NCBI GenBank assembly: GCA_018056825.1
Contig: JAGPEW010000046.1
Span: forward strand, 1 to 6,230
DNA from: Candidatus Sordicultor aquaticus
Lineage (GTDB): Bacteria; Atribacterota; Atribacteria; Atribacterales; Caldatribacteriaceae
DNA: 6,230 nucleotides
Direction of reading: 5' to 3'
Position 1 is the stretch's first letter; each line of letters opens with the position of its first letter. Shown here piece by piece: positions 1 through 5,847 of the stretch. The notes beneath the pieces are model-generated. The model was given only the letters and a program-made list of their open reading frames with translations. It made no database searches and was not told the DNA's origin. The translations under genes were made by a program, and so were the position numbers.

Positions 1-4
1 ATGT

Positions 5-30
5 ATTGAGAGATACTATAACTTCTCAAT
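5..30. repeat. 7-bp inverted repeat at the window edge
   Basis: ATTGAGA (5-11) pairs perfectly with TCTCAAT (24-30) across a 12-nt loop. No T-run follows on either strand, so it does not look like an intrinsic terminator. Its role is unknown. Confidence 0.3.
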
Positions 31-256
31 AGGTAATTGTGGTTTAAGTTTTTACTTTTGTTTTGAGGAAATCATAAAAAGACATTTTCTTTTTTATACC
101 GGTGGAGGTTTTCCTCATCAGTGGCTTTTATTGTTTTTTATATTTTTCTTTCGCTTTTTGGAGGTTACAAGGGGTTTCCCACCAGTAATTTTTGGTTTTT
201 AGGTTTTTTTGTGTGTTTTCTTTGTATTTATTTTTGTTCTTTACTTTTCGGGGGTG

Positions 257-280
257 ATAGGGGGATCAGTTTCCCCCTAT
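257..280. repeat. Strong 9-bp hairpin
   Basis: ATAGGGGGA (257-265) pairs perfectly with TCCCCCTAT (272-280) around a 6-nt loop. It stands out as a GC block in T-rich DNA. A second, weaker stem follows at once: GGGGT at 285-289 with ACCCC at 303-307. Neither is followed directly by a T-run, so these are stable RNA or DNA structures of unknown function rather than clear terminators. Confidence 0.5.
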
Positions 281-337
281 AGTCGGGGTTATAAAGGTTT
301 TTACCCCTTATTGTTATTTTAAGTCTTACGCCGTAGG

Positions 338-370
338 CACTGAGGGATTCTTTTCCCCTCAGTGATTTTT
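338..370 (+). terminator. Probable intrinsic terminator, + strand
   Basis: CACTGAGGG (338-346) pairs perfectly with CCCTCAGTG (356-364) around a 9-nt loop and is followed directly by ATTTTTATCTTTTT. This is the classic stem plus U-tract arrangement for + strand transcription. No gene lies before it in the window, so it would end a transcript entering from the left or starting inside the region. On the - strand no T-run follows the stem, so it is not bidirectional. Confidence 0.5.
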
Positions 371-497
371 ATCTTTTTCATTTTTTGCCTTTATCTTACG
401 CCGTAGGCTGCCTTTTTCCCCAGCGTGATTATCAAGATTTTTTTCTTATCTAATTTGCTTTTAAGTCTTACGCGTAGGCTGTTTGTTTTTATCTTTT

Positions 498-511
498 GGG
501 GGTACGCCCCC
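498..511. repeat. GC hairpin with TACG tetraloop
   Basis: GGGGG (498-502) and CCCCC (507-511) close a four-base TACG loop, which is of the UNCG class although closed by G-C rather than the favoured C-G pair. It sits in the third repeat unit, 10 nt before the promoter -35 box. No T-run follows it, so termination is unlikely. Confidence 0.35.
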
Positions 512-521
512 TCATAGTATT

Positions 522-549
522 TTGCGGTTAACTATAACTATATTATAAT
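522..549 (+). promoter_or_regulatory. Probable sigma-70-type promoter for the 625-nadC-nadB operon
   Basis: TTGCGG (522-527) and a perfect TATAAT (544-549) are separated by 16 nt. Transcription would start near 556, leaving a leader of about 70 nt before the ATG at 625. No riboswitch-like fold is visible in that leader. The -35 box lies inside TTTGCGGTTAACTATA, which recurs with one change at 5832-5847. Confidence 0.5.
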
Positions 550-613
550 AAATAGGATTTACTAATTAATTATAAAATAGCACCTCAAAAATGGGAATGA
601 TTAAGTTTAGAAA

Positions 614-619
614 AGGTGG
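614..619 (+). promoter_or_regulatory. Ribosome binding site deciding the first gene's start
   Basis: AGGTGG lies 5 nt before the ATG at 625. It overlaps the in-frame GTG at 616, which itself has only a weak purine stretch in front. The ATG at 625 is therefore the better start. Confidence 0.6.
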
Positions 620-624
620 CAGTA

Positions 625-1626
625 ATGGACTTTTTGTTTATTACCCAGGGAGATTTGGAAGAAAAGCTATCCCTAGCCCTTTATAATAGAATGAAGAAGG
701 TTTGCCCTGAAGTAGAAATTTCTTTTCTTCATATCGATAAATTAGAAAAACCTTCTCAACAAGCTATGACAGGGTTTAAAAAGTTATATTTTATTTATTC
801 TGCTTTAGCAAAGAGAAAAAAATCTGAAGAAAAGGTAGTATTTTGGGGTAATAATCCTCACTTTCTTCTTCCTCTCTTTCTTTTAACAGGCAAAAAAACC
901 ATATATATCCCGGTAATTAAGAGCCTCAATTTTTCCTTATCTTTCTGGCATACTATATTTTTTCGCTTTTCATCCATAGTTTTAACTAATGACCAGGAGT
1001 TAGTGCGTAATTTGCGGAGAAAAAATATACCCTCTTATTTTGTGGGTAACCTCTTAGTTGATCTTCTCATTGCTTCCGCTTTTATTTTTCCCCACGGGAA
1101 AAAACCCATCTATGCCTTGTTTCCCCGAGAAGAAAAGTTTTCTACTGATTTAAAATTCTTTTTAGACGTAGTAGAAAAGATGTCTTCAAAGGTTAAAGCT
1201 TATTTCATCTTAACCATTCCCGGGAAAATAAAAACTCAGGAAGCAAAAGTAGCTGGAGAATTAAAGGGATGGCACTGGAGAAGAAGTTTAGAAGGAGATA
1301 CCATGGAAGGATACTTAGAAAAAGAGGGAGTTTATTTGAATCTCACTCGGTTCCGGGGAGAAGTGCTACAACAGTGCGATTTTGTCTTGAGTACTGATGA
1401 CTTTTCTACTATTCAAGCAACAGGATTGGGCAAAAAAGTTCTTCCTCTTTCCAACTTAAATCCGGAAGAAGCAATATCTTTATCCCAAAATCCCCAATAT
1501 CTTTTTGAATACAATCAATATCTTTCCTCTCGATATGGAAGAGAGGGAGGAATAGAAAAAATATCCGCTTACCTCTTACAGGGAACGGTGGAAGACCAGA
1601 ATTTTCTCAAGAAATTTTCCAAATAG
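625..1626 (+). CDS. LpxB-related glycosyltransferase-like protein
   Basis: The gene encodes 333 residues from the ATG at 625, or 336 if the GTG at 616 is used. No signal peptide or clear membrane helix is seen. The layout resembles the GT-B fold of the lipid-A-disaccharide synthase-related family (uncharacterised relatives of LpxB). The N-terminal half opens with FLFITQGD at residues 2-9 and has a YIPVIKS stretch near 94-100. At 139-146 comes FVGNLLVD, like the family's V-G-N-P-x-x-D turn. The C-terminal half has YALFPREE near 163-170, in place of the usual LLPGSR, and STDDFSTIQATGLGKKVLPL at 256-275, which matches the sugar-nucleotide binding segment (T-x-x-x-Q-A-x-G-L-G-K-P-V) of these enzymes. 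Family motifs are eroded: N-L replaces N-P and the PGSR glycines are lost, so activity is uncertain. It is the first gene of a tight operon, 17 nt before nadC. The reading frame is certain and the family call is moderate. Confidence 0.75.
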   Translation: MDFLFITQGDLEEKLSLALYNRMKKVCPEVEISFLHIDKLEKPSQQAMTGFKKLYFIYSALAKRKKSEEKVVFWGNNPHFLLPLFLLTGKKTIYIPVIKSLNFSLSFWHTIFFRFSSIVLTNDQELVRNLRRKNIPSYFVGNLLVDLLIASAFIFPHGKKPIYALFPREEKFSTDLKFFLDVVEKMSSKVKAYFILTIPGKIKTQEAKVAGELKGWHWRRSLEGDTMEGYLEKEGVYLNLTRFRGEVLQQCDFVLSTDDFSTIQATGLGKKVLPLSNLNPEEAISLSQNPQYLFEYNQYLSSRYGREGGIEKISAYLLQGTVEDQNFLKKFSK

Positions 1627-1628
1627 AA

Positions 1629-1637
1629 AAGGGTGAT
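1629..1637 (+). promoter_or_regulatory. nadC ribosome binding site
   Basis: AAGGGTGAT, close to the anti-Shine-Dalgarno complement, fills most of the 17-nt gap and sits 6 nt before the ATG at 1644. No promoter or terminator fits in the gap, so nadC must be read from the upstream transcript. Confidence 0.6.
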
Positions 1638-1643
1638 AAATAT

Positions 1644-2495
1644 ATGTTAGGTTTAGTTCCATGGGATGTAGATAGAAGATTGCAGGCTTTTTTAGAAGAA
1701 GATTTAGGATTTGATGATATAACCACCCAAGGATTGGGTGATTTGGGGAAAAATATAGTAAAAGCTAAAATTATAGCCAAAAAAGAAGGAGTAATGGCAG
1801 GAAGTTTTTTTGCCCTCCGGGTATTTTCTCTCCTTGACTCTCAAGTGAGAGGCAAAGCAAAAATAACTGAGGAACAGAGTTTCTCTTATGGAGATTTACT
1901 ATTAGAAATAGAGGGACCAGCGCGAGCTATTCTTATGGGAGAAAGAACTGCTTTAAACCTCCTCCAACGTCTGTGCGGCATTGCCGCTAAAACCCGGGAA
2001 TTAGTAAAATTGGTAGAAGATTTACCGGTAAAAGTAGCCGATACTCGAAAAACCAGTCCAGGGTTACGAATTTTTGAAAAATACGCTGTAAGATGTGGTG
2101 GAGGAGTAAATCATCGTCTAGGACTCTACGATTGTGCTCTAATTAAAGATAATCATATTGCTCTCTGTGGCTCAGTAAAAGAAGCACTAAAGAAAATTCG
2201 CCCTGCTCTTCCCTTTACCGCTAAAATAGTGGTAGAATGTGCTACTTTAGCACAAGTGCAAGAAGCACTAGAAGGGAAAGCTGATATCATCATGCTAGAT
2301 AATATGAGTGTAGAAAATATCCGAGAAGCAGTTAAATTAGCTAAGGGAAAAGCCACTTTAGAAGCCTCTGGAAACATTACTCCCGCTAATATTCGGGAAG
2401 TAGCAGAACAAGGAGTAGATGTAATTTCCACCGGTTACATTACCCATCATGCCACCTGGATTGATATGAGTCTAAAAATGGAAGAAAATGCTTGA
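1644..2495 (+). CDS. nadC: Nicotinate-nucleotide pyrophosphorylase (carboxylating), quinolinate phosphoribosyltransferase
   Basis: NadC converts quinolinate and PRPP to nicotinate mononucleotide, CO2 and pyrophosphate. This is the last step of de novo pyridine-ring synthesis, in the cytosol. At 283 residues it has the normal length. The N-terminal domain carries EDLGFDDITTQ (19-29) and GERTALNLLQRLCG (99-112). The barrel carries DTRKTSPGLR (133-142), CGGGVNHR (151-158), KDNH (168-171), VECA (197-200), MLDN (217-220), EASGN (240-244) and STG (262-264). Residues Arg101, Arg135, Lys136, His157, Arg158, Lys168, Glu198 and Asp219 correspond, by recall, to the substrate-binding residues of characterised NadC enzymes. 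The tail reads THHA (267-270) where THSA is usual, a minor change. Its last 8 nt overlap the nadB start, implying translational coupling. Order nadC-nadB without nadA is less common than nadA-nadB-nadC. Confidence 0.97.
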   Translation: MLGLVPWDVDRRLQAFLEEDLGFDDITTQGLGDLGKNIVKAKIIAKKEGVMAGSFFALRVFSLLDSQVRGKAKITEEQSFSYGDLLLEIEGPARAILMGERTALNLLQRLCGIAAKTRELVKLVEDLPVKVADTRKTSPGLRIFEKYAVRCGGGVNHRLGLYDCALIKDNHIALCGSVKEALKKIRPALPFTAKIVVECATLAQVQEALEGKADIIMLDNMSVENIREAVKLAKGKATLEASGNITPANIREVAEQGVDVISTGYITHHATWIDMSLKMEENA

Positions 2496-4053
2496 CTACT
2501 ACGACGTCTTAATAATTGGCAATGGTATCGCCGGAAGCAGCACCGCTCTTTTTTTAGCTGAGGCAGGAAAACGAGTACTGTTACTTACCAAGGGCGAGGG
2601 CTTAGAAGAGACTAACACAGCCAAAGCTCAAGGAGGAATAGTTTTTCGAGGAGAAGACGATTGTCCTTCTTTACTATTTAAAGATATTATGGAAGCTTCG
2701 GCCTTTACAGCTTATAGCCCAAGTGCGAGATTGATATCCCGATTGGGTCCGCCTCTAGTACAAAAGTTACTAATTGACCGTTTACAAGTTCCTTTTGACC
2801 GCAAAAATGGGAAATGGGACCTTTTCCAAGAAGGAAATCACTCTTTACGCCGTATTCTCCATGTTAAAGATTACACAGGAAAAGTGATTCAAGAAGCTTT
2901 AAACCAAGCCGTCTTATGCCAACCATTAATTGAGGTGAGCAAAAATTCTTTAGTCGTAGATCTCATTATTTCTTCTCGTGATACTTTCCAACCAGACACT
3001 CGCTACCTACCCTTAGAGTGCCTGGGAGCTTATATATGGAAAGGAGAAACAAAAGAGATAATTCCCGTTCTGGCATCCACTACCGTCTTAGCTACCGGGG
3101 GACTAAGTGAGATCTATCGCTATTCCTCAGGAGGTACATGGAACACAGGAGGTGGATTTGCTATCGCCCAAAGAGCGGGAGCTCGATTGAGCAATATGGA
3201 ATATGTGCAATTTCATCCTACTCTCCTTTACACTCCTCAATATTCTTCCTCTTTTCTCATCTCTGAATCAGCACGGGGAGAGGGAGCAGAACTTTTAAAT
3301 GCAGAGGGAAAGCCCTTTATGTCCCAATATCATCCTCGAGGAAGTTTAGCTCCTCGAGATGTAGTAGCAAGAGCTATCTTCCAGGAAATGAAATCTTACC
3401 AGAGTAATTGTGTTTATTTGGATTTTAGGGCAAAGATGACTCCTGATAAAATTAAAGATACTTTCCCTTCCATCTATGAAGAACTCCTTCGAAGGGGGAT
3501 AGATATAACTCAAGAACCAGCTCCTGTTGCTCCTGGTGCTCATTTCTCCTGTGGGGGAGTGCTTACCGATACCTGGGGAAGAACTTCTATAAAAAGATTG
3601 TATGCCGCAGGAGAGGTGGCATGCAGTGGCTTGCATGGAGCCAATCGTTTAGCTTCTACCAGCTTACTTGAAGGCCTTACTTTTGGATATCGAGTAGCCA
3701 AAGATATAACAAAATATAGAGAAAAACTTCCTACTTTCACTATTTTTCCCTGGAGAGGAAAAATAGGAGACCCTCCTCCAGAAAGTATCGTGCGCAGCTC
3801 AAAGGAAGCTATTAAGACTAATATGTGGGAAAACGTAGGTTTAATAAGGGAAAAAAGAGGGCTGCTTCAATCTTTGCAGATATTGACTGCTTTTAAAAAA
3901 GAAATTGCCTACCTCCAAGAAAGTTATGGTATATCTCCAGCTCTTATAGAGCTTCAAAATATAGCCGAAACCGCTTTTTTAGTAACAGAAGAAGCATTGA
4001 AAAACCCTCTTTCTCGGGGAACTCATTTTCGATTAGATGCTTTTAATCCCTAA
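2488..4053 (+). CDS. nadB: L-aspartate oxidase
   Basis: NadB is a cytosolic FAD enzyme that oxidises L-aspartate to iminoaspartate, which NadA condenses with dihydroxyacetone phosphate to quinolinate. The 521 residues match the family. Visible motifs are the dinucleotide fold GNGIAG (11-16), NTAKAQGG (43-50), ATGG (202-205), EYVQFHPT (238-245), RGEGAELL (263-270), LAPRD (287-291), TQEPAPVAPGAHFSCGG (341-357), and GEVACSGLHGANRLASTSLLE (375-395, all but two positions typical). His243, Arg290, His352 and Arg387 align with the catalytic residues His244, Arg290, His351 and Arg386 of the E. coli enzyme. A helical C-terminal domain ends in SRGTHFR (509-515), as is typical. Two departures stand out: TGGG (220-223) where the family has (S/T)GDG, and HVKDYTG (125-131) where HAxDxTG is usual. 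The start overlaps nadC and has only a weak GGAAG site 3 nt away, so coupling is likely. The 3' end overlaps yvcK by 11 nt. Confidence 0.96.
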   Translation: MLDYYDVLIIGNGIAGSSTALFLAEAGKRVLLLTKGEGLEETNTAKAQGGIVFRGEDDCPSLLFKDIMEASAFTAYSPSARLISRLGPPLVQKLLIDRLQVPFDRKNGKWDLFQEGNHSLRRILHVKDYTGKVIQEALNQAVLCQPLIEVSKNSLVVDLIISSRDTFQPDTRYLPLECLGAYIWKGETKEIIPVLASTTVLATGGLSEIYRYSSGGTWNTGGGFAIAQRAGARLSNMEYVQFHPTLLYTPQYSSSFLISESARGEGAELLNAEGKPFMSQYHPRGSLAPRDVVARAIFQEMKSYQSNCVYLDFRAKMTPDKIKDTFPSIYEELLRRGIDITQEPAPVAPGAHFSCGGVLTDTWGRTSIKRLYAAGEVACSGLHGANRLASTSLLEGLTFGYRVAKDITKYREKLPTFTIFPWRGKIGDPPPESIVRSSKEAIKTNMWENVGLIREKRGLLQSLQILTAFKKEIAYLQESYGISPALIELQNIAETAFLVTEEALKNPLSRGTHFRLDAFNP

Positions 4054-5476
4054 ACATAGACAAAGTTTTCTCTTTCTTTTCTCCATTTTCCCGAGATTTT
4101 GCTCTCCACTGACCCACTAGATACATAGGGTTCAAATTTTTGAGGATTTCGTCATTGTGGAGAGTTAGATAAAAACCCCAGGAGGGTTTTTCTTCCAGAA
4201 GAACAGACATAATTGCTTGAGCTAATTTCTGAGAGTCGTGACGACTAGGATGATGATAAGAAATAAGGTCGGCTTTTATAACTTTAATTGAAGAAGGCAC
4301 TTCTTCTCCATTACCTCGAACCATTTTTGCTCCAGAAATAGACAGCTCATTTTCTCCTTCTGAACTCGGCACTCCATTATTTATTAGAACATAGTTTAAA
4401 CGTTGAGGAGGAATAAATTGGAAAACCGCTTGTAAGTGGTCGGAAAAATCATAATCGTCAGTTTCTCCCGGTTGAGTAGTGATATTGCACACGAAAACTA
4501 AAGGAGCAGAGGAGCGCAAAATAGCTTCCCTTACCTCCTCTACCGCCAAATTACACAAAACACTGGTATACAAGCTCCCTGGCCCTAAAACTATTAAATC
4601 TGCCTCTTCGATAGCTTTAACTACCTCAGGAGTGGTATACACTGCTGAAGGTTCCAGAAAAATCCTCTTTATCCTTTTTCCACAGACACCTACCTGAGAC
4701 TCTCCTAAAATTATTGATCCATCTTCACACTCAGCACGGAGGAAAACATTTTGAGTGGTAGTAGGTAGAACTCTTCCTCTCACTGCCAAAATTTTGCTGG
4801 ATTCAAAAATTGCTTTTTGAAAATCTCCAGTAATTTGAGCCAAAGCAGTAATAAAAAGATTGCCAAAATTATGTCCTCCTAAACCAGTGCTTTCTCCAAA
4901 ACGATATTGAAATAGCTCACCCATTAGGGGTTCTGCATCAGCTAAAGCAATTAAGCAGTTACGAATATCACCAGGAGGTAAAACCCCCATTTCCTCTCGC
5001 AAGCGACCAGAGCTACCTCCGTCATCAAAAACTGTAACTACCGCAGTAATGTTAGAAGTATAGTTCTTTAATCCGTGAAGAAGAGAATATAACCCGTGCC
5101 CCCCTCCAATAGCCACAATACTGGGCCCTTTTTCCAGCTGCCTCTTTTTGAAAACTTCATTAACCACTTCTTTTTCTGGAAGAGAAGAAATAGCAGTGAT
5201 AACTGAGCGGTTCATTCTTTGCAGGCCGTAGACTACCAACACCACTCCTCCTACTAACCAGGCCAAACCAAAAACTACAGCTAACCAATAACGATTTATA
5301 AATCTAAAAACAAAATCTCTCCACAATACATATATACTTCTAAAATAAGGAGTAGAAACAATTAAACTCACTCCTAAAGAGATGAGAAATACACCCACAA
5401 TGACTAAAATCAACCATCTCTTTACTTTCATCCCTGGATACAGCCATCGCACATATCGCTTAAAAGGTTGATTCAT
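4043..5476 (-). CDS. yvcK: YvcK/CofD-family protein with N-terminal membrane anchor (gluconeogenesis factor)
   Basis: The gene encodes 477 residues from the ATG; a TTG codon just before it would add one. Residues below are counted from the TTG. Two hydrophobic helices (about 20-42 and 63-86) anchor the protein, and the conserved cytoplasmic domain begins near 119. It carries IVAIGGGHGL (121-130), VFDDGGSSGRLREEMG (150-165), PPGDIRNCL (168-176), ELFQYRF (188-194), GHNFGNL (202-208) and LGPGSLYTS (298-306). These mark the YvcK branch of the CofD superfamily. In other bacteria the family binds UDP-sugars and is needed for growth on gluconeogenic carbon sources and for normal cell-wall synthesis; its reaction is not established. 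The nucleotide loop reads GGGHGL where GGGTGL is usual, and VFDDGG where VADDGG is usual. After RHD (413-415) a C-terminal tail of about 60 residues ends in a charged stretch. The usual clostridial neighbours rapZ and whiA are absent; yvcK appears monocistronic here. Confidence 0.95.
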   Translation of the reverse strand: MNQPFKRYVRWLYPGMKVKRWLILVIVGVFLISLGVSLIVSTPYFRSIYVLWRDFVFRFINRYWLAVVFGLAWLVGGVVLVVYGLQRMNRSVITAISSLPEKEVVNEVFKKRQLEKGPSIVAIGGGHGLYSLLHGLKNYTSNITAVVTVFDDGGSSGRLREEMGVLPPGDIRNCLIALADAEPLMGELFQYRFGESTGLGGHNFGNLFITALAQITGDFQKAIFESSKILAVRGRVLPTTTQNVFLRAECEDGSIILGESQVGVCGKRIKRIFLEPSAVYTTPEVVKAIEEADLIVLGPGSLYTSVLCNLAVEEVREAILRSSAPLVFVCNITTQPGETDDYDFSDHLQAVFQFIPPQRLNYVLINNGVPSSEGENELSISGAKMVRGNGEEVPSSIKVIKADLISYHHPSRHDSQKLAQAIMSVLLEEKPSWGFYLTLHNDEILKNLNPMYLVGQWRAKSRENGEKKEKTLSMFRD

Positions 5477-5483
5477 CAACCTT

Positions 5484-5491
5484 ACCTCCCC
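5484..5491 (-). promoter_or_regulatory. yvcK ribosome binding site
   Basis: On the - strand GGGGAGGT lies 7 nt before the ATG at 5476 and only 4 nt before the adjacent TTG at 5479. The spacing favours the ATG, but either would give nearly the same protein. Confidence 0.65.
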
Positions 5492-5576
5492 ATAGATATC
5501 AAAATGAACTTACATAGATTTTTCAGGTATTAATATGTTTAGCTCTTCTTATTTGCCGAGTATAATTTTACCACAA

Positions 5577-5605
5577 ATTATAAGAAGGAGAACAACCCTT
5601 TGAAA
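5577..5605 (-). promoter_or_regulatory. Candidate yvcK promoter
   Basis: On the - strand a perfect TATAAT (5582-5577) lies 17 nt after TTTCAA (5605-5600), a poor -35 box matching TTGACA at three positions. Transcription would start near 5570, with a leader of about 90 nt. The -35 box abuts the inverted-repeat element at 5605-5737, so insertion of that element may have set the upstream edge of this promoter. Confidence 0.4.
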
Positions 5606-5737
5606 AAAACAAGACAGCCTACGGCACTTCGCTTCCTTCCATCATCGCGAGCCTGACGGTTTTTTGCCGGGCGTAGCGGTCTTTTTCACTCTGCCATCGC
5701 GATAGTCGCTATTCCTTCCCATGGTGATCTTGTTTTT
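5605..5737. repeat. 133-bp GC-richer element with 10-bp terminal inverted repeats
   Basis: AAAAACAAGA (5605-5614) is the exact reverse complement of TCTTGTTTTT (5728-5737). The interior is clearly richer in G and C than its surroundings. It contains two related direct blocks, beginning TTCCTTCC at 5633 and at 5712, and two CATC..CGCGA blocks near 5641 and 5695. A GCGA-TAG-TCGC hairpin lies at 5699-5709, and GTGCCGTAGGCTG on the - strand at 5627-5615 is a copy of the left-hand repeat motif. This fits a small palindromic intergenic repeat or MITE-like element. There is no room for a transposase, and I could not identify target-site duplications. Confidence 0.45.
5615..5625 (-). repeat. Inverted copy of the TACGCCGTAGGC motif
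   Basis: On the - strand GCCGTAGGCTG (5625-5615) matches 400-410 exactly over 11 bases. The 5' half of the motif differs (AGTGCC instead of TACGCC), so the dyad symmetry of the other copies is lost. It lies just inside the left end of the 133-bp element. Confidence 0.5.
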
Positions 5738-5779
5738 GTTGAGCCTTAAAAAGGCAAATTATATTGGGTTAAACACTCG

Positions 5780-5847
5780 GTGATTTTTGTTTTTTCATTT
5801 TTGCCTTTCAAGCTTGTGCCACAGACTGTCCTTTGCAGTTAACTATA
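5780..5847 (+). repeat. Diverged copy of the left-hand intergenic repeat
   Basis: Three blocks appear in the same order and strand as at 362-536. GTGATTTTT...CATTTTTGCCTTT (5780-5808) matches 362-392 apart from run lengths and two transitions. CTTGTGCCACAGACTGT (5813-5829) matches the dyad motif, with the A/C/G/T differences I can align being transitions. TTTGCAGTTAACTATA (5832-5847) matches 521-536 at 15 of 16 bases. This copy has one motif where the left end has three. No downstream + strand gene exists to be served by it. Confidence 0.55.

Larger units (their letters stand above)
321..536 (+). repeat. Three degenerate tandem units of about 70 bp with dyad motif
   Basis: TCTTACGCCGTAGGC occurs at 324-338 and 394-408. 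TCTTACGCGTAGGC, one C shorter, occurs at 466-479. The spacings are 70 and 72 nt. A second landmark, TTTGC, recurs in phase at 384, 454 and 521. Between landmarks the units share only loose similarity, such as C(T)nCCCC and GTGATT. The motif core is an inverted repeat: TACG-C-CGTA in the first two copies and the perfect palindrome TACGCGTA in the third. Related copies lie at 5615-5625 and 5813-5829, so this is a small dispersed repeat family. Confidence 0.6.
1..615. other. Gene-free, T-skewed, hairpin-rich intergenic region
   Basis: All reading frames are broken by frequent stops and no tRNA or rRNA shape is visible. From about 40 to 500 the + strand is very rich in T and poor in A, quite unlike the purine-rich coding strands downstream. 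The stretch holds hairpins at 5-30, 257-280, 285-307, 338-364 and 498-511, three spaced copies of a short dyad motif, and a promoter near its right end. It may contain the 3' end of an upstream transcript, a structured RNA, or old repeat DNA; the sequence alone does not decide. Confidence 0.7.

Noticed and set aside
321..536. CRISPR array
   Set aside because: The repeats are only about 15 bp, there are just three of them, and the intervening sequences resemble each other instead of being unique spacers. No cas gene is present.
556..624. Riboswitch or NAD-repressor operator in the operon leader
   Set aside because: The leader is about 70 nt, AT-rich and without clear stems or a convincing palindrome, so it is too short and plain for known NAD-responsive riboswitches.
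2153..2431. Antisense reading frames inside nadC, nadB and yvcK
   Set aside because: They lie wholly within strongly conserved genes, lack ribosome binding sites and show no family motifs.
4000..4020. Possible - strand terminator after yvcK, inside nadB
   Set aside because: The CCC/GGG stem is only 3 bp despite the following TTTTT, too weak to call.
5642..5722. 26-codon basic reading frame on the - strand inside the 133-bp element
   Set aside because: It starts with ATG but has no Shine-Dalgarno sequence. It is made of the element's repeats and ends in the middle of the element, so it is probably chance.
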